Shown here piece by piece: positions 1 to 5,862 of a stretch of DNA of 13,395 bases. Where the stretch lies: the NCBI GenBank assembly GCA_964346275.1, contig CAYFUR010000102.1:1-13395 (forward strand), read 5' to 3'. The translations under genes and the position numbers were made by a program. This DNA comes from CAYFUR01 sp964346275 (GTDB lineage Bacteria > Sumerlaeota > Sumerlaeia > SLMS01). The notes beneath the pieces are model-generated. The model was not told the origin of the DNA and made no database searches. It worked only from the letters and a program-made list of their open reading frames with translations. Position 1 is the first letter of the stretch, and each line of letters begins with the position of its first letter.

Positions 1-308
1 GCAAGAAGATCATCCTCCTGGCCAAGGGCCGTCTGGTGAACCTGGGCTGCGCCACGGGCCACCCGAGCTTCGTGATGTCCAACAGCTTTACCAACCAGAC
101 CATCGCCCAGATCGATCTGTGGACCGAGCGCGACTCGGGCAAATACAAGAACGAGGTCTATGTGCTCTCCAAGAAGCTGGACGAGAAGGTAGCCGAGCTG
201 CACCTCAAGCAGATCGACGCCCACCTGACCCAGATGTCCGCGGAGCAGGCCGAATACATCGGTGTCCCCGTCGAAGGACCCTTCAAGCCGGAGCACTATC
301 GCTACTAA
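1..308 (+). CDS. ahcY: S-adenosylhomocysteinase (adenosylhomocysteinase), C-terminal part
   Basis: This is the 3' end of the gene; the reading frame is already open at base 3 and ends in TAA at 306-308, giving about 101 residues. The enzyme hydrolyses S-adenosylhomocysteine to adenosine and homocysteine in the cytoplasm, in the methyl cycle, and uses bound NAD. Recognition rests on the stretch GCATGHPSFVMSNSF, followed by IDLW, the segment KNEVYVLSKKLDEKVA, and the very C-terminal KPEHYRY. In this family the C-terminal Lys/Tyr tail reaches into the neighbouring subunit and contacts NAD. All conserved C-terminal elements are intact, so only the upstream part is missing, because the window begins inside the gene. 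A strong terminator follows 30 bases after the stop, so this gene ends its transcript. Identification is nearly certain. Confidence 0.96.
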   Translation, partial: KKIILLAKGRLVNLGCATGHPSFVMSNSFTNQTIAQIDLWTERDSGKYKNEVYVLSKKLDEKVAELHLKQIDAHLTQMSAEQAEYIGVPVEGPFKPEHYRY

Positions 309-331
309 TCCGGCCGGAAACGAATCGCATC

Positions 332-366
332 AAAAAGGCCCGGGCACTCACCGCCCGGGCTTTTCT
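332..366 (+). terminator. intrinsic terminator after ahcY
   Basis: The arms GCCCGGGC (338-345) and GCCCGGGC (353-360) form an 8 bp GC stem around a 7-base loop. The stem is preceded by a run of A and followed by TTTTCTT, so A-T pairs can extend it. Position 24 bases after the ahcY stop fits transcription end for that gene. Confidence 0.9.
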
Positions 367-545
367 TGTATTATAAGAGTTTTCAGAAAGAGAGGCCGGA
401 AAGAGGGCGCCCATCCTCATCCTCGTCATCTGCCTCGTCATCTTTATCGCCGGGCGCGCCCAAGCCTGCTGGGCGAAGGCGGGTCCTCGATCATCCTGGC
501 GCCATTCTTAACGAAAGGATGCGCCTTCCAGATTCGCGTTTTGGA

Positions 546-575
546 GTCAGTGTCAGTGTATGGGTGGGTGTAAGG
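546..575. repeat. degenerate hexad array beginning GT
   Basis: Five consecutive 6-base units can be read: GTCAGT, GTCAGT, GTATGG, GTGGGT, GTAAGG. Only the first two are identical; the rest share the leading GT and purine-rich body. The array lies 7 bases before a heptad array with a different period. It is short, so it could be a decayed microsatellite. Confidence 0.5.
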
Positions 576-582
576 CAGGTCT

Positions 583-631
583 CGACCTTCGACCATCGAC
601 CCTCCAACATCCAACATCCAACCTCCAAACG
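583..631. repeat. heptad tandem array, CGACCNT then CCAACNT
   Basis: Seven 7-base units follow one another without slip. Three have the form CGACCNT (583-603), three the form CCAACNT (604-624), and the last is a decayed CCAAACG (625-631). The array sits in the 3' flank of the TPR gene and stops 3 bases before its stop codon at 634-636. On the strand of that gene it reads TTGGATG/GGTCGAN-like units, so it would lie in the 3' untranslated part of its mRNA. Confidence 0.75.
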
Positions 632-633
632 GC

Positions 634-1782
634 TCACCCTCCCCGGCCGACACGATTGCGGCGGAGGAAAGATGGCTCGGTGATCCGCGGCTCGAGGCGC
701 ACCGCCTCGGCGTAATAGCTCTGTGCCACGCTCGGACTGCCCATTCGTTGATACGCGAGCGAAAGGTTGTAATGCCCCTCGGCGCTTTCCGGATCGAGCT
801 GAATCACGCGGGTGAAATGAGACTTGGCGCGCTCGTAATTCCCGAGCTGAAAGGAGCAGATCCCGGCCATGAGATGGGCTTCTGAGTCGCTGTCGTCCCG
901 CTCGATCACCCGCTCGATCTCTTGAAGCGCCTGCCACCAATAGCCCTGGCGGAAGGACATATTCGCCAGGTTGAACATGATCGTCGTGGAATCGGGTGCT
1001 TGGCGCAGGCCCTCGCGATAAAGGGGCACGGCCTGCTGGTAATTCCCCTGATCCGTATAGGTATTCGCCAGATTGTTGTAGCCCTGGTAAAAGCCCGGGT
1101 TCATCTGGATCGCCTGGCGATAAGCATCTCGCGCGGCGACGATTTCACCGCTTTCAACCAGCTGGTTTCCACGATCTTTCAGTTGGATCGTTTCGCGCTC
1201 GATACGCACCTGCCCGGGATTGGGAGTGGGCTGGGGGCGGCGGAAGATAATCGGCTCCTGGGCCTGGGCCACTTCCGCCGCCGGCGTTGGTTCCGGTTCA
1301 GCGGTGGGGGTCGGTTCCGGCGTCGCCATCTCCAACCCTTCCGCCAATTCTTCTTCGGGCCCGGTGGTTTCCTCGCCGATCAAATCACCTGGCGCCTCGA
1401 CCGGTTCCGGGGCTTCCTCCGTTTCCGTTTCCGGCCCGGTTTCGCGAACGAGGGCCACGCCCTGTGCTTCCTGCTCGGGGCGCAGCATAATCACTGAAGC
1501 CGCGATCAGCAGAATGGCGAGAAGACCCGTGGCCGACAAAAGAGCGACCTCCCGGCGGGTCAGCCGGCGGCGCTCCCCTTTCCCTTCAGGTTCCTCGAAA
1601 ACGGGAGCGGGAATTCGGGCGGTATCATCCTTTTCCGCTCCGATCTCGTTGCCATACTTATCCAGCTTTACTCCGCGGGCGATTTCCGCCTCGGCGCGCG
1701 TGCGCGGCGAATAAGCGCATTCCACGTTCTCGCAGGTGACACAGGTGCAAATAATGTTGTAGGTTTTGCAATATTTCGCCAT
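634..1782 (-). CDS. membrane-anchored TPR protein with N-terminal Cys cluster
   Basis: The protein has 382 residues and three parts. Residues 1-25 carry five cysteines (C5, C12, C14, C17, C22), which look like a small metal site. Residues 79-100 are one hydrophobic segment, preceded by ERRRLTRRE, so the N-terminus should be cytoplasmic and the rest outside the inner membrane. Residues 101 to about 200 are a Pro/Glu/Thr-rich linker. From about 205 to 375 there are roughly five tetratricopeptide repeats with the usual pattern, for example GYNNLANTYTDQGNYQQAV and EGHYNLSLAYQRMG. TPRs bind partner proteins; no enzyme domain is seen. The ATG at 1782 is chosen because it places the Cys cluster at the start; its ribosome site is weak. 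It follows recX on the same strand after 161 bases, so it may have its own promoter. The exact function is unknown. Confidence 0.85.
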   Translation of the reverse strand: MAKYCKTYNIICTCVTCENVECAYSPRTRAEAEIARGVKLDKYGNEIGAEKDDTARIPAPVFEEPEGKGERRRLTRREVALLSATGLLAILLIAASVIMLRPEQEAQGVALVRETGPETETEEAPEPVEAPGDLIGEETTGPEEELAEGLEMATPEPTPTAEPEPTPAAEVAQAQEPIIFRRPQPTPNPGQVRIERETIQLKDRGNQLVESGEIVAARDAYRQAIQMNPGFYQGYNNLANTYTDQGNYQQAVPLYREGLRQAPDSTTIMFNLANMSFRQGYWWQALQEIERVIERDDSDSEAHLMAGICSFQLGNYERAKSHFTRVIQLDPESAEGHYNLSLAYQRMGSPSVAQSYYAEAVRLEPRITEPSFLRRNRVGRGG

Positions 1783-1806
1783 GTTGCGGCTCGCCTGGAG
1801 ACGATT

Positions 1807-1820
1807 TCAATAAATATTGA
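1807..1820. promoter_or_regulatory. AT-rich inverted repeat upstream of the TPR gene
   Basis: TCAATA and TATTGA are perfect 6-base arms around AA. The site starts 25 bases before the TPR start codon, in otherwise GC-rich DNA, near where a -10 region or operator would be expected. I could not pair it with a clear -35 hexamer. Confidence 0.3.
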
Positions 1821-1943
1821 TGGAACAGGATTGAGAGTTTCCGCAACCTGAAATTCGCTGAAAGACGAAGATCGAGCCATCCCGAAGGCGATTTTGCCTG
1901 GTTGAAGAGGTCTGGATTTCCTTCACTTCCTCCGAACTCCGCC

Positions 1944-2585
1944 TCAGTCCTCTTCACCACGTCCCTTGATGACGTCTCGCACCAATTCCCAAACGACATC
2001 GGGCTCGTAGCCCCGGCGGAAAAGAAACTGCGCCGCCGCCTGCTGGCGTTTTCTTGGATCTTCGGGTTTGCTCCGCCGACTCCACTTTTCCAGCAACGCC
2101 CGGGCATTTTCCCGCTGCTCGTCCGGATCCGAAGCGCCCTCCAGCGCCTCGGCGGCCTCCTCGCGGGAGATCCCACGCTTCTTCAGCTCCATTTCGATCG
2201 CCCGAATTCCCTGCCTGCGGCGCAGGCGTTCCTGCACAAAAAGGGAGGCGAAAGTCCGATCATCGACGTAGCCACGCTCGACGAGCCTCTCAACTATGAG
2301 CCGCGCCGTTTGGACCGGAAATTTCCGCTGGCAAAGGGCTCTCACCAGTTCGGTCTGGCTCCGCGGACGCAGCGAAATAAGCCGCCAGGCCGCCTGGCGG
2401 CACCGCACCTCTTCATTGAGGCGGCGAATCGCCTCCAACTCCTGATCATTCAGCCGACGGCCCGAGGAGAGCGCAAACCGATCAACGACCTCCGCCGACA
2501 AGGCCTCCTCCTCGCCATCCGCCCACACCACGACCAGGGTTTCGGGCTGGCGCTTCTTGGGCCGGAGCTGCTCAATGGTTTTCAT
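1944..2585 (-). CDS. recX: regulatory protein RecX
   Basis: The 213-residue product is a RecX-family protein. RecX binds RecA filaments in the cytoplasm and limits strand exchange and the SOS response. The three-helix repeats are visible in order: RLISLRPRSQTELVRAL (about 68-84), then ERLVERGYVDDRTFASLFVQ (99-118) and GIRAIEMELKKRGIS (126-140), and finally a third module at about 163-207 with FLFRRGYEPDVVWELVRDV. An N-terminal extension of about 60 residues, common in longer RecX proteins, begins with a stretch that may form beta strands (ETLVVVWADGEE). In many bacteria recX sits directly after recA; here it does not, and the next gene on its strand is the TPR gene. The ATG at 2585 has only a weak ribosome site. 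The identification is firm; the start is less so. Confidence 0.92.
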   Translation of the reverse strand: MKTIEQLRPKKRQPETLVVVWADGEEEALSAEVVDRFALSSGRRLNDQELEAIRRLNEEVRCRQAAWRLISLRPRSQTELVRALCQRKFPVQTARLIVERLVERGYVDDRTFASLFVQERLRRRQGIRAIEMELKKRGISREEAAEALEGASDPDEQRENARALLEKWSRRSKPEDPRKRQQAAAQFLFRRGYEPDVVWELVRDVIKGRGEED

Positions 2586-2665
2586 AATGGCGGATCAAAC
2601 CGGCAGGATTTGACCAAGGCAACGGCATTCCTGCGAAAGAAAAGATTTTCTCGCGGCAATGAGGA

Positions 2666-2695
2666 TTGACTTTGACCATTTGTTGGAGCGACAAT
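2666..2695 (+). promoter_or_regulatory. candidate sigma-70 promoter for the regulator leader
   Basis: TTGACT (2666-2671) matches the -35 consensus at five of six positions. GACAAT (2690-2695) matches TATAAT at four of six, with an 18-base spacer. Transcription would start near 2702, just ahead of the first hairpin at 2709, leaving a leader of about 345 bases before the regulator. A second TTGACC overlaps at 2672-2677. Confidence 0.35.
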
Positions 2696-2708
2696 TCCCA
2701 TGTTAATC

Positions 2709-2856
2709 GGGTGAAACAATTTACGTTTCATCCCATCAGCAAAGGGAAGCTCGGCGGCTCATACAACAGGGAACTAGAGTGCCTCGTCCACGGGGCACCC
2801 GGGAAAAGCCGCCACGGGACGAGACGGACAAACGGGAACCAGGCGCGCAACGCGCC
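2709..2856 (+). ncRNA. candidate structured leader RNA, class unknown
   Basis: Several stems can be drawn by eye. Hairpin 2709-2733 has 9 bp (one G-T) and the loop AATTTAC. A 7 bp stem, GGCGGCT (2753-2759) with AGCCGCC (2807-2813), encloses a 7 bp hairpin GTGCCTC/GGGGCAC (2779-2785 with 2792-2798). A compact hairpin GGCGCG-CAA-CGCGCC lies at 2842-2856. Together they fill the gap between the candidate promoter and the regulator. The sequence matches no riboswitch or ncRNA consensus that I can confirm. It could be a cis-acting leader, a free small RNA, or chance pairing in GC-rich DNA. Confidence 0.35.
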
Positions 2857-3047
2857 TTATGCGAGACAGCGCAATCTTGTACCTGAATCCCGGGGCCGCA
2901 AGTTGGCTGTTTCACGACGACATTTCCTCTCACACCACCAGCATCTCCCCGAAACGGCAGTGGAACGAAGAATCTATGATGCGGGCGGGATTATCTCATT
3001 GTGTGGAAACCTGCCGAACGATTCTTAACGAAAGAAGGAAGGAAACC

Positions 3048-3464
3048 ATGATGACGCGCAAAGAAACCGAAACACCGGAAACCGCAGCGGAACTCCCCCA
3101 GGAGCTGAGCTGTTACCTTCTCCTGATTAAGGAATTGCTGGAGGAAAAGGGGTATGTGCGCGGCGTGGAGCTGGCGGAACGGCTTCACATGAGCCGCCCC
3201 ACCGTCACGCGCGCCATGCAGCGCCTTGCCGCCCTTGGCTATGCCTACTATGAGCGCTATCGGGGCCTGACACTGACGCCCGCCGGCGTCGAAGCAGCCG
3301 CCGAGGCCAAGGAACGCTATGAAGTCATCCTCAAGTTCCTTGAGATGACCGGAGCCGAATTCAGCGACATCCAGCTTGAGGCGCGCCGCCTCGAATCCTA
3401 CAGCGGCCAGGAGTTGGTGCAGGCATTCCGCCTCGCTCATGAGAAGCTTGATCGTCCAGCTTAA
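3048..3464 (+). CDS. DtxR/MntR-like winged-helix transcriptional regulator lacking metal ligands
   Basis: The product has 138 residues. The start ATG ATG at 3048 follows a purine-rich ribosome site, AAGAAGGAAGG; the frame is open further upstream but that part has no support. Residues 22-90 form a helix-turn-helix with wing: EEKGYVRGVELAERL, SRPTVTRAMQRLAALGY, then YERYRGLTLTPAG. It aligns without gaps (offset 14) to my recollection of Bacillus subtilis MntR, a manganese-dependent repressor of manganese uptake. The six MntR metal ligands D8, E11, H77, E99, E102 and H103 fall on C22, L25, Y91, R113, E116 and S117, so only one is kept. It probably binds DNA as a dimer but is unlikely to sense metal in the MntR manner. 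It has its own leader upstream and a hairpin terminator downstream, so it appears to be a single-gene transcript. Its targets are unknown. Confidence 0.85.
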   Translation: MMTRKETETPETAAELPQELSCYLLLIKELLEEKGYVRGVELAERLHMSRPTVTRAMQRLAALGYAYYERYRGLTLTPAGVEAAAEAKERYEVILKFLEMTGAEFSDIQLEARRLESYSGQELVQAFRLAHEKLDRPA

Positions 3465-3514
3465 ACGCTTGACGCCGTTCTCTCTGTTGCCTCTTCCCCA
3501 ATTTGCCTCCCCCG

Positions 3515-3543
3515 GCAGCCGCCGCCCAGCGGCGGCTGCTTTC
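3515..3543 (+). terminator. hairpin terminator after the regulator
   Basis: An 11 bp perfect stem, GCAGCCGCCGC (3515-3525) with GCGGCGGCTGC (3529-3539), closes a CCA loop and is followed by TTTC. The T run is short, but the stem is very stable and the place, 50 bases after the stop, is apt. Confidence 0.7.
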
Positions 3544-3607
3544 AAAAGAGCTGTTTACAGGCTCTCATCCCATCATTAAGACAACGCTAACATTCACGAT
3601 CGGAGGA

Positions 3608-4651
3608 ATGATCAGACACAACATGGTTAACGTAGCCATCCTCGGAGCTTCCGGCGCCGTCGGCCAGGAGATGTTGAAAGTCCTGGAACAGCGCCAGTTC
3701 CCCGCCAAGAATCTCAAACTCCTCGCCTCGCCGCGCTCCGCCGGCCGCCGCTTCGCCTACCGGGGACGCATGCTGACGGTGGAAGCTGTGAGCGAAGAAT
3801 CCTTTAAAGACGTCCACATTGGCCTGTTCAGCGCCGGAGGATCCATTTCCAAGGAATGGGCCCCCGTTGCCGCCAGGGCCGGAGCCCTCGTGGTCGACAA
3901 TACAAGCCAGTTTCGCATGGACGAGCAGGTGCCCCTGGTCGTCCCCGAAGTCAACGGCCATATGCTCAAAAAGAAGCCGCCCAAGGGCATCTTCGCCAAT
4001 CCGAATTGCTCGACGATTCAGATGGTTCACGCCCTTCGGCCGCTCCATGAGAAATACAACCTCCAACGCCTTGTTGTGGCGACCTACCAGTCCGTCAGCG
4101 GCAAGGGCGTCAAGGCCGTCAACGAGATGGAAGAGCAAACGGCCGCCATTCTTTCCGGGGAGAAGGAGCTGGAGTGCTCGGAGTTCCCCCACCAGATCGC
4201 CTTCAACATCCTTCCCCACATCGATGTGTTCCAGGACAACGGATATACCAAGGAAGAGATGAAGATGGTGAACGAAACGCGGAAGATCCTCGAGAATCCC
4301 GACATCCGCGTGAGTGCCACCTGTGTCCGCGTGCCCGTCTATCGTGCCCACAGCGAAGCGTTGAATCTCGAATTCGAGAAACCGGTCGATGTGGAAGAAG
4401 TGCGCCGCCTGCTTGCCGCCGAACCCAACGTGGTCGTGGTGGACGACCCAGACAACAATGAATACCCCCTTGCCACCTACGCCGAGGGCCGCGACGAAAC
4501 CTATGTGGGCCGCATCCGCAAGGATATCAGCAATCCCAAGGGAACCGGCCTGGATATGTGGATCGTCAGCGATAACCTGCGCAAGGGCGCGGCGCTCAAT
4601 GCCGTGCAGATTGCGGAGAAACTGGTGGAAAACGGCCTCGCGACGGGCTGA
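3608..4651 (+). CDS. asd: aspartate-semialdehyde dehydrogenase
   Basis: The enzyme reduces aspartyl phosphate to aspartate semialdehyde with NADPH, in the cytoplasm. This is the second step of the pathway to lysine, threonine, methionine and, in most bacteria, diaminopimelate for the cell wall. The N-terminal VAILGASGAVGQEML is the NADP-binding loop. The catalytic cysteine lies in ANPNCSTIQM (C134 from this start), and the substrate-binding stretch CVRVPVYRAHSEALNLE carries the catalytic His (H248). The C-terminal GLDMWIVSDNLRKGAALNAVQIAEKL is also typical. From this ATG the protein has 347 residues; from the ATG at 3623 it has 342 and starts MVNVAILG, as many family members do. GGAGG at 3602-3606 is too near the first and too far from the second, so the start is undecided. 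It is flanked by terminators on both sides and so is likely transcribed alone. Confidence 0.95.
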   Translation: MIRHNMVNVAILGASGAVGQEMLKVLEQRQFPAKNLKLLASPRSAGRRFAYRGRMLTVEAVSEESFKDVHIGLFSAGGSISKEWAPVAARAGALVVDNTSQFRMDEQVPLVVPEVNGHMLKKKPPKGIFANPNCSTIQMVHALRPLHEKYNLQRLVVATYQSVSGKGVKAVNEMEEQTAAILSGEKELECSEFPHQIAFNILPHIDVFQDNGYTKEEMKMVNETRKILENPDIRVSATCVRVPVYRAHSEALNLEFEKPVDVEEVRRLLAAEPNVVVVDDPDNNEYPLATYAEGRDETYVGRIRKDISNPKGTGLDMWIVSDNLRKGAALNAVQIAEKLVENGLATG

Positions 4652-4680
4652 ATTCCAACGGGGTAAGTACCGAGAAACCG

Positions 4681-4719
4681 CCGGGGCGAAGGCAAATGCT
4701 TTCGTCCCGGTTTTTCTTT
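4681..4719 (+). terminator. intrinsic terminator after asd
   Basis: A 13 bp stem (4681-4693 with 4698-4710, two G-T pairs) closes an AAAT loop and is followed by TTTTTCTTT. It lies 30 bases after the asd stop and is the strongest terminator in the window. Confidence 0.92.
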
Positions 4720-4786
4720 CGGAACAATACCCTCGACTTGCGTCAAGACCCGCGAAAAGATTCAGCCTTCACCGAGGTGCTCTCTG

Positions 4787-5707
4787 ATGAGTGGCGGCAA
4801 GCAGCAAAAACAGGACATGGACAACCTGCGGGCCAGGATACGCACGCCCGAGCAATTCGCGGCCATGACCGAAGCGGTAAACCAGGCCCAGCGCGACCCT
4901 GGGTTTTTCGTCCTCCTTGGCCGCCAGCCCGAACTCCCCACGGAGCGAAACCTGAAAGCGTTCGCCGAGGCCATGGAACTCGACGTCTATACGGCGCGCC
5001 AGCGCCTGCTTTCGCCCACCGCCCGCATCATCCGGCGGGAAGCCGCCGCGGACACCGCTCAGCGATGGGCCGATTGGCTGAGCGCGCTCGGGCTGCGAGC
5101 CTTCGCCATCTCGGAACAGGCCCTCGCTGCTCAAAAATTCCTCGCGCAAAGCGCCGTCTATATGAAAGACGGCAGCCTGGTTTTCGATGATCTCCAGGGA
5201 AACCGCTCGACCCGCGAAGCAAGCCAGGCCGCCTGCCTCGTTTTTGGCGAAGTCATGGAGAAAGTGATCAGCGACAAATCTCAGGGAGGAGCCCTTTTCG
5301 GCGAGGAGAAAACCGGCCCCAGCGAACCCCTTAACATCCGGTCGGAACTCATTATCGACATCCATTTTCGCAACCAGCCCGAGAGCATGCGCCTGGCCCA
5401 GGATGCGATTCATTTCCGGTCGATCTTCCCGAACGAGGAAGGCGGCTCGTCGGTGCTGACGCGGCGGCTACTCAAGCGCCTCGAGCGCTCGCTTCCCGGG
5501 TGCCGGATTTACGATGAATTCAAACGAGCCCAGGATGTCCTGGGGACGACGGAGCACGTTTTAGCGCAATCCAGCTCGGTCGTGCGCAACTGGCTGCGGC
5601 CGGGGCTCTCCGCTCGCGTGGAACGAAGCACAACCCGGGTGCTCTCGACGGCGGAAACCTTCGATATCTACTCTACGCTGGCGCGCCTCGAAACGCTTCG
5701 GGTCTAG
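4787..5707 (+). CDS. unrecognised 306-residue soluble protein
   Basis: I do not recognise the family. The start ATG at 4787 has GAGGTG seven bases upstream. There is no signal peptide or membrane segment, so the protein should be cytoplasmic. Residues about 20-110 look like one small alpha/beta unit: TPEQFAAMTEAV, then DPGFFVLLGRQPELPTERNL, then a helix LKAFAEAMELDVYTARQRLL and ADWLSALGLRAFAISE. The pattern of an 'ARQRLL' helix followed by 'LSALGLRAF' recalls short ACT-like or ribosomal-L7/L12-like folds, but no diagnostic residues support either. Residues about 185-250 (SELIIDIHFRN, DAIHFRSIFPNEEGG, LLKRLERSLPGC) may form a second domain. Base composition and codon use match the neighbours, which argues for a real native gene. 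It follows the asd terminator and converges with the membrane-protein gene on the other side. Confidence 0.8.
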   Translation: MSGGKQQKQDMDNLRARIRTPEQFAAMTEAVNQAQRDPGFFVLLGRQPELPTERNLKAFAEAMELDVYTARQRLLSPTARIIRREAAADTAQRWADWLSALGLRAFAISEQALAAQKFLAQSAVYMKDGSLVFDDLQGNRSTREASQAACLVFGEVMEKVISDKSQGGALFGEEKTGPSEPLNIRSELIIDIHFRNQPESMRLAQDAIHFRSIFPNEEGGSSVLTRRLLKRLERSLPGCRIYDEFKRAQDVLGTTEHVLAQSSSVVRNWLRPGLSARVERSTTRVLSTAETFDIYSTLARLETLRV

Positions 5708-5770
5708 CGTGGGAACCATCTCGAAAACATTGTGGGTTGGCGAAATTCCCAACGGGATCCATACTTCAGG

Positions 5771-5840
5771 AAGCCCCCTCCGGTTGTTGGTTTCTGTGGA
5801 CCCCCTGCTCAGCTAAACCGATCAACGCCGGCGGGGGTTT
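5771..5840. terminator. imperfect inverted repeat between convergent genes
   Basis: AAGCCCCCTCCGGTTGTTGG (5771-5790) is largely complementary to the stretch ending CAACGCCGGCGGGGGTTT (5823-5840), with one bulge and a few mismatches. It lies between the stop at 5707 and the opposing stop at 5863 and could end transcripts from both sides. The T runs are short, so the call is moderate. Confidence 0.45.
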
Positions 5841-5862
5841 GTCGCGCCCGCTGGCGCCTCCC

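Larger units (their letters stand above)
309..633. other. gene-free stretch between ahcY and the TPR gene
   Basis: Besides the terminator and the two short tandem arrays listed separately, I see no convincing gene. Open frames here are short, low in complexity (a Ser-rich run on one strand, an Asp/Glu-rich run on the other) and lack a ribosome binding site with a start. The stretch lies between the convergent 3' ends of ahcY and the TPR gene. Confidence 0.7.
2586..3047. other. 462-base gap between recX and the regulator, divergent
   Basis: Both flanking genes point away from this gap. It contains the candidate promoter and structured leader listed separately, and, further right, a possible stem GGCGGG (2984-2989) with CCTGCC (3010-3015) shortly before the ribosome site. 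Open frames reach across it, including one that runs into the regulator, but they lack family features. I read the gap as regulatory, not coding. Confidence 0.6.

Noticed and set aside
377..510. Hydrophobic open frame (ILILVICLVIFIAG) that looks like a signal peptide, and Ser-rich or Asp/Glu-rich frames over the same bases.
   Set aside because: No start codon or ribosome site, a stop soon after, and the pattern comes from a low-complexity CATCCTC/GTCATC run.
2753..2856. Resemblance to a cobalamin riboswitch (AACAGGGAAC at 2765-2774, GCCGCCACGGGA at 2808-2819, GGGAACCAGGC at 2834-2844).
   Set aside because: The GGUG-nAAnUCC part of the core is replaced by an unrelated hairpin, the B12 box does not match its consensus, and the downstream gene has no B12 link. 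An Infernal search would settle it.
2666..3028. Open frame of 120 codons across the recX-regulator gap.
   Set aside because: No ribosome site, no family features, composition unlike the neighbours, and overlap with stable hairpins.
2859..3047. N-terminal extension of the regulator by 63 residues.
   Set aside because: The ATG at 3048 has a strong ribosome site and gives a normal MntR-like length; the upstream residues show no fold or similarity.
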